Shown here piece after piece: positions 17,903 to 25,191 of a stretch of DNA of 64,000 nt. Where the stretch lies: positions 1 to 64,000 of the forward strand of contig SCQE01000088.1 of NCBI GenBank assembly GCA_004321915.1, given 5' to 3'. The translations under genes were made by a program, and so were the position numbers. The stretch's first letter is position 1. The number at the start of each line of letters is the position of its first letter. Below the pieces are notes generated by a model. It did not search any database, was not told the origin of the DNA, and saw only the letters and a list, made by a program, of their open reading frames with translations. The stretch comes from Nitrospirota bacterium (GTDB lineage: Bacteria; Nitrospirota; Thermodesulfovibrionia; Thermodesulfovibrionales; Dissulfurispiraceae).

Positions 17903-18005
17903 TCCGCTATGTTTTGGCAAACAAATGACAGATTTGAAGGTGATTACCGCAAAGTGGTGGAGCAAGAAATAATGAACATGTCATCAATAGAAAAAAGGGG
18001 AACTA

Positions 18006-18680
18006 ATGGGTAATTTTAAGAAACGAGTAATGAAAAGTGCCATGCTTCTGATTTCGGCGATAATTACGATGCTCTTCATGAACATGCAAGTTTATGCGTT
18101 GCCTGATGTTACCGGAACATGGACTGTTGAGTTCAATAAAGGTACCCGAACAACCATGACCCTTCGGCAATCGGGGGAAGACGTCACAGGGACATTGGAG
18201 ACTACTGACGGATCACGCAAGCAGGTCGTGGGTAAGATTGCCGGGAAAACGTTGACCCTTTCGCGGGACAGCGGGCTGGAAACGATACAGCACTACCGGG
18301 TGACGGTGGAGTGTGACCGTTTCAGCGGAAACTTCTGGAACGAAGGGAAATACCCCGACAAGGGCACGTTTACCGGTACCCGGACATCGCCGCATTATGT
18401 TAGCGGAAGTTGGGAGGTAATGTTCAAACAGGATACCCGAACAACCATGACCCTTCGGCAATCGGGGGAAGACGTCACAGGGACATTGGAGACTACTGAC
18501 GGATCACGCAAGCAGGTCGTGGGAAGGGTTGCCGGAAAAACGTTGACCCTTTCACGGGACAGCGGGCTGGAAACGATACAGCACTACCGGGTGACGGTGG
18601 AGTGTGACCGTTTCAGCGGAAACTTCTGGAACGAAGGGAAATACCCCGACAAGGGCACGTTTACCGGTACCCGTCACTGA
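18006..18680 (+). CDS. Secreted protein with two near-identical tandem domains
   Basis: A 224-residue protein: signal peptide (to about residue 35, ...VYALPD), then two domains of about 80 residues joined by a short linker (TSPHYVSGSWEVMFKQ). Each domain runs from TRTTMTLRQSGEDVTG to KGTFTGTR and looks like an all-beta small barrel opening with GTWTVEF / GSWEVMF. The domains are encoded by 240-bp repeats (18143-18382, 18434-18673) with about five differences, a recent duplication. Function unknown; it resembles the preceding broken gene in size class and the opening G.W motif. Confidence 0.75.
   Translation: MGNFKKRVMKSAMLLISAIITMLFMNMQVYALPDVTGTWTVEFNKGTRTTMTLRQSGEDVTGTLETTDGSRKQVVGKIAGKTLTLSRDSGLETIQHYRVTVECDRFSGNFWNEGKYPDKGTFTGTRTSPHYVSGSWEVMFKQDTRTTMTLRQSGEDVTGTLETTDGSRKQVVGRVAGKTLTLSRDSGLETIQHYRVTVECDRFSGNFWNEGKYPDKGTFTGTRH
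18143..18382 (+). repeat. 240-bp tandem domain repeat, copy 1
   Basis: Aligned at an offset of 291 bp with 18434-18673; about five mismatches in 240 bp, so roughly 98% identical. Confidence 0.9.
18434..18673 (+). repeat. 240-bp tandem domain repeat, copy 2
   Basis: Second copy of the repeat at 18143-18382. The 51-bp linker between the copies is unique, so the unit duplicated is 291 bp (97 codons) and the frame is kept. Confidence 0.9.
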
Positions 18681-18767
18681 CACCTGAGAGAAAAGGAAAG
18701 GGTCAGCCGTTGACTTGGGACAAAAATAATGAAAAATGAATAAAGAGGAGCATGAAGGAGTCAAAAA

Positions 18768-19094
18768 ATGCTCACACACAAAGAACTTAAGTCTCGTGCC
18801 CTTGCTCGCACGGAGGTAAAGGCCGAATATGATCGTCTCGATGAGGAATTTGCACTCTTTGACGAATTTTTGAAGGCACGCAATTCAGCAGGCATCATTG
18901 CCAAACGAATTGGGACAACACAGTCTGCAGTGGCACGGCTGGAATCAGGAAAAGGAAAGCACTCGCCATCATTGTCGACATTGCAAAAATATGCCCATGC
19001 TCTCGGTTGCAGACTGGAATTGAGATTGACCAAAGAGGCCATAAAGGCAGGCGGTCTAACAGCTGGACGCACGAGAAAGCTGCGCGCCGGTTAG
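18768..19094 (+). CDS. XRE-family helix-turn-helix protein, HigA-like antitoxin without visible toxin
   Basis: A 108-residue protein. After a helical lead (YDRLDEEFALFDEFLKARN) comes a Cro/C1 helix-turn-helix: AGIIAKRIGTTQSAVARLESGKG, then SLSTLQKYAHALGCRLELRL. This layout matches HigA/RelB-type antitoxins encoded after a HigB/RelE toxin. No such toxin lies upstream (87-bp gap) or downstream, so it may be an orphan. It belongs to the accessory block beside the ssrA cassette. Confidence 0.8.
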   Translation: MLTHKELKSRALARTEVKAEYDRLDEEFALFDEFLKARNSAGIIAKRIGTTQSAVARLESGKGKHSPSLSTLQKYAHALGCRLELRLTKEAIKAGGLTAGRTRKLRAG

Positions 19095-19194
19095 TTCTAT
19101 CATAAAGAGAAAAATAAAATTTTATTACACAAATTGAGGTCTATATACATGTTTTATGGTTGATTTTCAACCACTGCATGGATGATAATATAAC

Positions 19195-20442
19195 ATGTTT
19201 TATCGAAATATCACGCCAAAGGTAATAGATGCACTTGCCGACACCCCTGTTGTGCTGATTAATGGCGCCCGGCAAACGGGAAAGAGCACACTCGTAAAAA
19301 AGATATCATCAGAGATCCCTGCGTATAGATATTTGACCCTCGATGACACGGGGATGCTGACTGCCGCCAAACACGATCCGGCCGGATTCATCTCAGGCTT
19401 GGAGGGAAACATTATCATCGATGAGGTCCAAAGGGCGCCTGAATTGTTTGTCGCGATAAAAGCCGCAGTCGATCGAAATCGCAAACCCGGACGCTTTCTT
19501 CTCACCGGCTCGGCAAATGTATTGCTCCTGCCTAAATTATCGGAGTCGCTTGCAGGCAGGATCGAAATACTTACGCTCTGGCCGTTGTCTCAAGGCGAGA
19601 TAGAAGGTGTGCGGGAGAGTTTTATAGATAAGGTCTTCGGTGATAAGTTGCCTAAACTGATAAAAGCATCTGACAGCAAAGATCAAATATTAAAAAGAAT
19701 GGTGTTAGGCGGCTACCCTGAAGTTATTGGACGTACAAAAGCAGACCGTCGAAAGGCATGGTTCGACGCATACCTGACTACACTTATGCAGAGAGACATT
19801 CGTGATCTTGCGAATATAGAAGGATTGACCATACTACCGAGAGTTTTGGCTCTGCTTGCAGCAAGGGCTTCCTCTCTGCTCAACTTTTCAGAGCTTTCAC
19901 GAAGCCTCGGCATTCCGCAGACCACGTTGAAAAGATATTTAAGCCTCATGGAGACAACATTTCTCTTGCAGCCTATGCAAGCATGGTCTGGCAATCTTGG
20001 CAAAAGACTCGTTAAAGCCCCGAAGGTCATGCTTAACGATACCGGGTTAATCGCAAATCTTGCCGGACTATCGGACGAAAGCAAAGAGCTGTATCCCGGG
20101 TTTATCGGCTCTGTGTTTGAAAATTTTGTGGCGATGGAATTTAAAAAACAGATCGCATGGTCAAAAATACAGCCGAAGCTCTTTCATTTCAGGACACAAG
20201 CTGCCCAAGAAGTTGATATAGCCCTTGAGGATTCAGCAGGAAGAATTGTTGGCATAGAGACAAAGTTAAGCAATACTGTAGAGAGCCGCGATTTTAAAGG
20301 ACTTGCTGCACTGAATGAAGCAATAGGCAACCGCTTTCATAGAGGCATTGTTTTATATACCGGCAGCGAAGTAATTCCTTTTGCGAAAGACATGCATGCA
20401 ATACCTGTCAATGCGCTATGGACAATGATGTCGATAGCTTAA
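19195..20442 (+). CDS. AAA-family ATPase with DUF4143 domain
   Basis: A 415-residue ATPase: Walker A GARQTGKST (about 24-32), Walker B NIIIDEVQRAPEL (about 76-88), sensor-like LLTGSANVLLL, and a C-terminal DUF4143 region with a restriction-enzyme-like core (QEVDIALED...GIETKLS). This widespread family is scattered by horizontal transfer and its role is unproven. No Shine-Dalgarno is seen before the ATG. It is the last gene of the accessory block. Confidence 0.85.
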   Translation: MFYRNITPKVIDALADTPVVLINGARQTGKSTLVKKISSEIPAYRYLTLDDTGMLTAAKHDPAGFISGLEGNIIIDEVQRAPELFVAIKAAVDRNRKPGRFLLTGSANVLLLPKLSESLAGRIEILTLWPLSQGEIEGVRESFIDKVFGDKLPKLIKASDSKDQILKRMVLGGYPEVIGRTKADRRKAWFDAYLTTLMQRDIRDLANIEGLTILPRVLALLAARASSLLNFSELSRSLGIPQTTLKRYLSLMETTFLLQPMQAWSGNLGKRLVKAPKVMLNDTGLIANLAGLSDESKELYPGFIGSVFENFVAMEFKKQIAWSKIQPKLFHFRTQAAQEVDIALEDSAGRIVGIETKLSNTVESRDFKGLAALNEAIGNRFHRGIVLYTGSEVIPFAKDMHAIPVNALWTMMSIA

Positions 20443-20545
20443 ACAATAGACTCCAAAAACTACACTCTCGCCTTACCGCTGATAGAATCTTATAAGCCTA
20501 TTTTGCTATCATTAAAGATTAAACGAAAACACTAGGAGGTCATTT

Positions 20546-20728
20546 ATGGGAGCACCAACAGTTGATATGGATCTTTGCATCGGTTGCGGTTCATGCGTCG
20601 AGGTCTGCCCTGAGGTTTTTCAGCTCAGGGACGACAAGGCATGGGTTGTGGGTCACGACAAATGCGGCACCTGCGATTGCCAAGAGGCTGCAAACATCTG
20701 TCCGGTAGAAGCTATTAAATTCGAGTAA
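20546..20728 (+). CDS. Ferredoxin, [4Fe-4S]
   Basis: A 60-residue ferredoxin with AGGAGG upstream. The N-terminal CIGCGSCVEVCP motif supplies three ligands, and the C-terminal NICPVEAI supplies the fourth for a single [4Fe-4S] cluster, as in monocluster ferredoxins. Extra cysteines (DKCGTCDC) might bind a second, degenerate cluster or form a disulfide. It is a small soluble electron carrier; the redox partner is not shown by its neighbours. Confidence 0.9.
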   Translation: MGAPTVDMDLCIGCGSCVEVCPEVFQLRDDKAWVVGHDKCGTCDCQEAANICPVEAIKFE

Positions 20729-20733
20729 CGTTG

Positions 20734-20773
20734 TTTAGGGTCAAGACGCAGCTTGCTGCGTCTTGACCCTAAA
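20734..20773. terminator. Long perfect palindrome between ferredoxin and Nudix genes
   Basis: A perfect 19-bp inverted repeat with a 2-nt centre lies between two convergent genes and includes the stop codon of the Nudix gene (20769-20771). It probably stops transcription from both sides, but lacks T-tracts on either side, so it is not a classical intrinsic terminator. Confidence 0.55.
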
Positions 20774-21326
20774 GATATTTTCTGGCAAGTTCGACAAATC
20801 CGTAAATCTTTAGATCGATCAGATCGCCTCTGTCGCTGTAGCCGTTTATAGTTTCAAAGGCTTTTTCAAACGGGACCAGAATTATTTCGATATTCTCGGT
20901 TTCATCCGGCGGATGCAACGCCTTGATCTCCTCTGATGCCGGATAAACCCCTTTTGCAAGCAGCACATGAAGTGTTTCTGTAGACATTCCCGAAGACACC
21001 GGTCCGTCGGCAAGCTTTATGAACCCATCTGAGGTATAGCCGGTCTCTTCGATAAGCTCTCTCTTTGCGGCTGTAAACGGGTTTTCGTTTTTTTCGTTCA
21101 ATCCTGCAGGAAATTCGACCACATAGTTGTTAAGGACCGGCCTGAATTGGCGGATAAGCAAAAGCTCGCCTTTGTCCGTAATGGGGACGATGACCGTAAC
21201 GCCATCGCAATTTACACGCTCGACAGCTTCCCAGTTGCGGAGATTTCCGCGATGGTCTTTATAGGACAGGTCCATCATTCTTATAAACCTGCCTTCGCAT
21301 TTGATTGTTTTGCCGATAAGCTCCAT
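20769..21326 (-). CDS. Nudix hydrolase, ADP-ribose pyrophosphatase-like
   Basis: A 185-residue Nudix enzyme. The box G-x5-E-x7-REUxEExGU is complete: it begins GLNEKNE and ends RELIEETGY. The upstream IRQFRPVLNNYVVEFPAG is typical of the ADP-ribose pyrophosphatase branch, which hydrolyses ADP-ribose and related sugar nucleotides. It is last in a minus-strand run after the HIT gene (7-bp gap). Substrate is inferred from subfamily motifs only. Confidence 0.88.
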   Translation of the reverse strand: MELIGKTIKCEGRFIRMMDLSYKDHRGNLRNWEAVERVNCDGVTVIVPITDKGELLLIRQFRPVLNNYVVEFPAGLNEKNENPFTAAKRELIEETGYTSDGFIKLADGPVSSGMSTETLHVLLAKGVYPASEEIKALHPPDETENIEIILVPFEKAFETINGYSDRGDLIDLKIYGFVELARKYL

Positions 21327-21333
21327 CAGTCAG

Positions 21334-21678
21334 TTATCCGGGGGGCCAAGCCATGGGCCTTCCGCCGAGCACATGGAAATGGATGTGATACACTGTCTGG
21401 CCGCTTTCGTGGTTGCAGTTGTTTATTATCCTGAAACCCCTTTCGGAAACGCCCTTTTCTTTCGCAAGCTTATTTACAACGGCAAACAGATGGATCAGCA
21501 TATCCTTGTCCGAATCGGAAACATCGAGTATCGTGGGTATATGCTTCTTGGGTATTACCAGAAAATGGACCGGCGCCTGCGGATTTATGTCTTCAAAAGC
21601 TAGGACCATATCGTCCTCATAAATCATCTTTGCAGGAATTTTTTTGTCGATAATCTTGCAGAAAATGCAATCGCTCAT
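21334..21678 (-). CDS. HIT family (HINT-like) hydrolase
   Basis: A 114-residue histidine-triad protein. CIFCKII at the start, the middle [11 protein letters not shown] and the triad [10 protein letters not shown] are all present. HINT proteins hydrolyse adenosine phosphoramidates. The start overlaps the hisI stop (ATGA at 21675-21678), indicating translational coupling. Confidence 0.92.
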   Translation of the reverse strand: MSDCIFCKIIDKKIPAKMIYEDDMVLAFEDINPQAPVHFLVIPKKHIPTILDVSDSDKDMLIHLFAVVNKLAKEKGVSERGFRIINNCNHESGQTVYHIHFHVLGGRPMAWPPG

Positions 21679-22007
21679 GCCTTATCCTCCTTTTTGATCT
21701 CCCTGAAAAAACATGTTCTGCTGCCGGTATGGCAGGCCGCAGGCCCGCGCTGCCTGACCTTCACAAGAAGGGTGTCTTCGTCACAATCGTAAAAGAGGGC
21801 CTTGACCTCCTGAACATTGCCTGAGGTCTCGCCCTTTTTCCAGAACTTCTGTCTCGAGCGCGACCAGAAATGCGTAAAGCCGGTTTCGAGCGTCATTTTC
21901 AGGGAAGCTTCGTTCATATATGCCATCATAAGTACATCGCCGTTTTCTATGTCCTGTATTATGGCCGGAATTAAACCTTTTTCATCATATTTTAGTTTAG
22001 GCAGCAT
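21675..22007 (-). CDS. hisI: Phosphoribosyl-AMP cyclohydrolase
   Basis: A 110-residue HisI without the HisE domain, catalysing the third step of histidine biosynthesis. Motifs: [30 protein letters not shown], and the zinc/magnesium ligands in [11 protein letters not shown] and [12 protein letters not shown]. It is separated from the other his genes and sits between the zinc transporter and HIT genes, an unusual location. AAGGAGGG precedes the ATG. Confidence 0.95.
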   Translation of the reverse strand: MLPKLKYDEKGLIPAIIQDIENGDVLMMAYMNEASLKMTLETGFTHFWSRSRQKFWKKGETSGNVQEVKALFYDCDEDTLLVKVRQRGPAACHTGSRTCFFREIKKEDKA

Positions 22008-22048
22008 TGTCCCTCCTTAGATTAAGCTGATTATAATACCATTTCGGG

Positions 22049-22867
22049 CTATCCATGAAAAACGTTGAAGCGCCTTAATGAGAAGGCCGCAAAGAACAAT
22101 GCGAAATTGATCAATACTATGGACGCGCCCGCAGGAAGATCAAGACAAAAAGAAACAAAAATACCTGTAATGACCGATGTGACCCCTGAGGCCGCAGCGA
22201 TGAACAGCGTGTGTTTAAAGCCCCTGCCTATCTGAAAAGCGGTCACTGCCGGAAGTATCAACAGCGCGGACGTGAGCATTATGCCTACAAGCCGCATGGT
22301 AAGCACAACGGTCACTGAGGTAAGAACAGCCAAGATCAGGTTTATCCTGTTGACGTTTATCCCCGAGGCCTTTGCAAATTCCTCGTCAAAGGTCATAGAA
22401 AAGATTTCGTCGAAATAGAAAAAGATCGTCAGCAGCACGAGCGCGGCAAGGAACATAGAAATATAAACTTCCGCGTCCCCTATAGAAAGGATGTTCCCGA
22501 AAAGATAGCTGAGTATGTCCACATTAAGGCCGCCTGACGCACTTGCGATTACTACGCCGACAGCTATTCCGAGCGAGGAAACAATGCCTATGGCGGCATC
22601 TCCGTAAATACCCGCCCGCTCTATCATCTTCAAAATGCCTACGGAACTGATCATTACCACCGGAATGGAAACATAGAGCGGGTAGACCTTCATGGCAAGT
22701 CCCAGCGCCACACTGCCGAAGGTTACGTGAGCGAGGCCGTCGCCCATAAGCGAAAGCCTTCGCAAAACGAGCAGGACGCCGAGCACGGAGCAGAGCACCG
22801 CAATAAAAGAGCCTGCGGTCATCGCCCGGCGTATAAACCCGTAACTCAGAAATTCCAGTATATCCAT
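22049..22867 (-). CDS. znuB: Zinc/manganese ABC transporter permease
   Basis: A 272-residue, very hydrophobic ABC-3 family permease with about eight helices (MDILEFLSYGFIRRAMTAG...; GDGLAHVTFGSVALG; FDEEFAKASGIN, the coupling segment). The ATG at 22867 is adopted since the upstream extension to 22948 overlaps znuC and is not membrane-like. It is the membrane part of the ZnuACB-type importer. Confidence 0.9.
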   Translation of the reverse strand: MDILEFLSYGFIRRAMTAGSFIAVLCSVLGVLLVLRRLSLMGDGLAHVTFGSVALGLAMKVYPLYVSIPVVMISSVGILKMIERAGIYGDAAIGIVSSLGIAVGVVIASASGGLNVDILSYLFGNILSIGDAEVYISMFLAALVLLTIFFYFDEIFSMTFDEEFAKASGINVNRINLILAVLTSVTVVLTMRLVGIMLTSALLILPAVTAFQIGRGFKHTLFIAAASGVTSVITGIFVSFCLDLPAGASIVLINFALFFAAFSLRRFNVFHG

Positions 22868-22868
22868 A

Positions 22869-23621
22869 TCAGTTGTGTTTGTGGCAGATAATATGCTGCG
22901 AAGACTCGCCGAAAAAATGGGCCATGCTGTCAGAGCGGCAGAATTCATCGAAGCTGCCGTAGAAAATTATCCGCTTGTCCAGATAAAGCAGTTTCGACGC
23001 GTATTTGCCGATTGTGCCCATATCGTGGGTCACGAATATTACGGTCACATTTTTTTCTTTGTTCAGGCCGTTTACGAGGCTAAAAAAGTTTTCGCGGGTT
23101 TCAGGGTCGAGCGCTGTTGTAGGTTCGTCGAGGATAAGAAGCTTAGGCTCATTCACCAGCGCCCTCGCTATAAACACCCGCTGCTGCTGTCCCCCGGAAA
23201 GGTCGCCGATAAGCTTGTGCGAAATGTCCGAGATATTTGTCAGTTCGAGCGCCTTGTCTATCGCTTCGATATCTGCTTCGCGATTGCGGCCGGACAAGGT
23301 TTTTTTTGCCGGCAGTCCGAGCCCGACAATCTCCCTGACAGTGGAAGGAAAGCCCTGATTGAAAGAAAGGTGCTTCTGCGGTAGATATCCGATTTTAGAC
23401 CACTCCTCTTGTTCGTCGGGATGATAACCGAATACGCGTATGCAGCCTTTGGCCGCCTTTATCAACCCGAGCATGGCCTTGATCAGCGTAGTTTTACCCG
23501 AGCCGTTCGGCCCGACAAGCGCCACATAGTCGCCTTCCCCGACTTCGAAACTCAGGTCCGAAAGCACCTCTGCCGAGTTATGCCTGCATGAAAAATCCTG
23601 CGCCGAAACTACCGCCTGCAT
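22869..23621 (-). CDS. znuC: Zinc/manganese ABC transporter ATP-binding protein
   Basis: A 250-residue ABC ATPase: Walker A GPNGSGKTT, Q-loop LPQKH, signature LSGGQQQR, Walker B LLILDEPTTALD, H-loop VTHD. The C-terminus ends in a Cys/His tail (HIICHKHN), a possible metal-sensing feature. It overlaps znuA by 13 bp and ends two bases before znuB. Confidence 0.93.
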   Translation of the reverse strand: MQAVVSAQDFSCRHNSAEVLSDLSFEVGEGDYVALVGPNGSGKTTLIKAMLGLIKAAKGCIRVFGYHPDEQEEWSKIGYLPQKHLSFNQGFPSTVREIVGLGLPAKKTLSGRNREADIEAIDKALELTNISDISHKLIGDLSGGQQQRVFIARALVNEPKLLILDEPTTALDPETRENFFSLVNGLNKEKNVTVIFVTHDMGTIGKYASKLLYLDKRIIFYGSFDEFCRSDSMAHFFGESSQHIICHKHN

Positions 23622-24565
23622 TGCAGCCCTTCTTTGATATTATCGAGATTTCTTTCCATCAAAGAGATAAAAGCGGTGCCGTTATCGAGCTCCTGCTTCG
23701 ATATATTATGGCCCCCGTGCAGCAGCAGCAGGGAGGCCCCGGTCTCTTTTGCTATAACTTCGGCCATCCGTGAAGTAACGAGCTCCTCATAGAATATATG
23801 TTTCAAGCCTTCCTTCTTCAGGGTCTTGCTCATCCTGACGAGGTTCTGCGGGGAAGGCTCCGCATCAGGTGAAAAGCCTGAAGCCGAAATGTATTTTAAA
23901 CCATACCTCTTTGCAAGATAGCCGAATGCAAAATGGCCCCCGTGCACGATCGTATTATGTTTGCAGGTTTTTAAAGCAGCGGAAAACTTCTGGTCGAGCC
24001 CGGCCAAGCTGTCTTTAAGTTTTTTTGCGTTGCCCAGATAGAGTTCTTTTTTTGCAGGGTTTACGGATATAAAGCTTTCGACTATGGTATCGACCATTTT
24101 ACGGGCCTTATCGAAGTCAAGCCATATGTGCGGGTCCGGAGCGTCCTCATGTCCGTGTCTGTGTCCGTCATGTCCATCATCGGGACGGTGTTCTTCGGTC
24201 AGGGCTATACCCCTGCCTGCCTGAACGACCACTAAACCCGGAGACGACAGGCCTTTCAGCATCGAGCCGGCCCACGGCTCCATAGTGTCGTTCGTATATA
24301 CAAAAATGGCCGCCCGCCCAGCCGATACTATATTTTCCGGACGGGGGTCGAAGCTGTGCGGCTCTGTCCCCGGAGGAATAAGAAGGGACACATCAACGGC
24401 TTCTCCGCCTATCAGGCGCGCAAAGTCGTAAAGAGGGAAGATTGTGGCAACTACTTTTAACTTGTCGTTCCGGTTGACTTCTATGGTCTGTTTTTTGGTT
24501 TCGCAAGAAACCAGCAGGACAAAAACAACAAGCGCGCTGCACAAGATATGGAAGGGCTTACGCAT
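23609..24565 (-). CDS. znuA: Zinc-binding lipoprotein of ABC importer
   Basis: A 318-residue cluster A-I solute-binding protein. The signal ends at lipobox LLVSC (Cys21). GTEPHSFDPRP supplies the first metal histidine. A His/Asp-rich loop (DDGHDGHRHGHEDAPDPHIW) follows, typical of zinc- rather than manganese-binding members, with the next ligands in HGGHFAFGYL and a later acidic residue. It captures metal in the periplasm for ZnuBC. The bacteriohemerythrin gene lies just upstream. No Zur box was identified. Confidence 0.92.
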   Translation of the reverse strand: MRKPFHILCSALVVFVLLVSCETKKQTIEVNRNDKLKVVATIFPLYDFARLIGGEAVDVSLLIPPGTEPHSFDPRPENIVSAGRAAIFVYTNDTMEPWAGSMLKGLSSPGLVVVQAGRGIALTEEHRPDDGHDGHRHGHEDAPDPHIWLDFDKARKMVDTIVESFISVNPAKKELYLGNAKKLKDSLAGLDQKFSAALKTCKHNTIVHGGHFAFGYLAKRYGLKYISASGFSPDAEPSPQNLVRMSKTLKKEGLKHIFYEELVTSRMAEVIAKETGASLLLLHGGHNISKQELDNGTAFISLMERNLDNIKEGLQCRR

Positions 24566-24581
24566 TTATAAAAATCACCGG

Positions 24582-24983
24582 TCAGCCCGCGCTGCGCGAA
24601 GAAAAATGTTCCTTATAATTTTTATCTACCTCCAAGATATGGTGGGTAAGCCAGTTTTTCAAAAAATCCAAAACCTCACCGCCTATGTCGCTGCTCTCGG
24701 CGGCCCTCATGAGTTCCATAGTCTTCAAGGTAAGATCTAGATGCTCCTGCCTGTGTAAAGGGTATCCCGGATATTCGACCCGCTCCATGGCCTCTTCTTC
24801 GGCCAAAAAATGGTAGACCGTGTAGTTGTAGAGTTCTGCGAGTACCTCTCTTATGATCTTATCCTCTTTTCCCCCGGACACTGCATCGTTAAGTTTGTTT
24901 ATGATGGAGCACAGCTTACGATGGTGGGTATCGAACTCTTCGATACCGACGCTCATATTTTGGGTCCATTCAATGAACTGCAT
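24582..24983 (-). CDS. Bacteriohemerythrin
   Basis: A 133-residue four-helix di-iron oxygen-binding protein. The ligand set is visible: FDTHHRKL, YTVYHFLAEEEAM, LHRQEHLDL and THHILEVDK. Such proteins store, deliver or sense oxygen in microaerophiles and anaerobes. It lies 16 bp before znuA on the same strand, so it may head the znu-hisI-HIT-Nudix run. The start has AAGGAGC upstream. Confidence 0.93.
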   Translation of the reverse strand: MQFIEWTQNMSVGIEEFDTHHRKLCSIINKLNDAVSGGKEDKIIREVLAELYNYTVYHFLAEEEAMERVEYPGYPLHRQEHLDLTLKTMELMRAAESSDIGGEVLDFLKNWLTHHILEVDKNYKEHFSSRSAG

Positions 24984-25108
24984 AATTGCTCCTTATAAAA
25001 CATAGTGCGAGAACAGGCCAAAACAATTTTAGCAAAAATTGCGGCAACGCTTCAATTTATAAATATGCCCGAGACCGCTAACCGCACAATTTGCAGATTT
25101 TCGGCACC

Positions 25109-25137
25109 TTGACATATACCCCTTTTTTAATTAAAAA
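25109..25137 (+). promoter_or_regulatory. Sigma-70-type promoter of htpG
   Basis: TTGACA at 25109-25114, a 17-bp spacer and TAAAAA at 25132-25137. The start point would fall at the beginning of the CIRCE element, as usual for HrcA-regulated genes. Confidence 0.6.
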
Positions 25138-25143
25138 TATTCT

Positions 25144-25170
25144 TTAGCACTCTCGCGTGAAGAGTGCTAA
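25144..25170 (+). promoter_or_regulatory. CIRCE operator (HrcA binding site)
   Basis: A perfect TTAGCACTC-N9-GAGTGCTAA, extended by five further paired bases on each side (25139-25175). This is the consensus binding site of the heat-shock repressor HrcA. It lies 17-48 bp before the htpG start codon, between the promoter and the ribosome site. Confidence 0.95.
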
Positions 25171-25191
25171 AGAATAAATCAGGAGGGGAAA

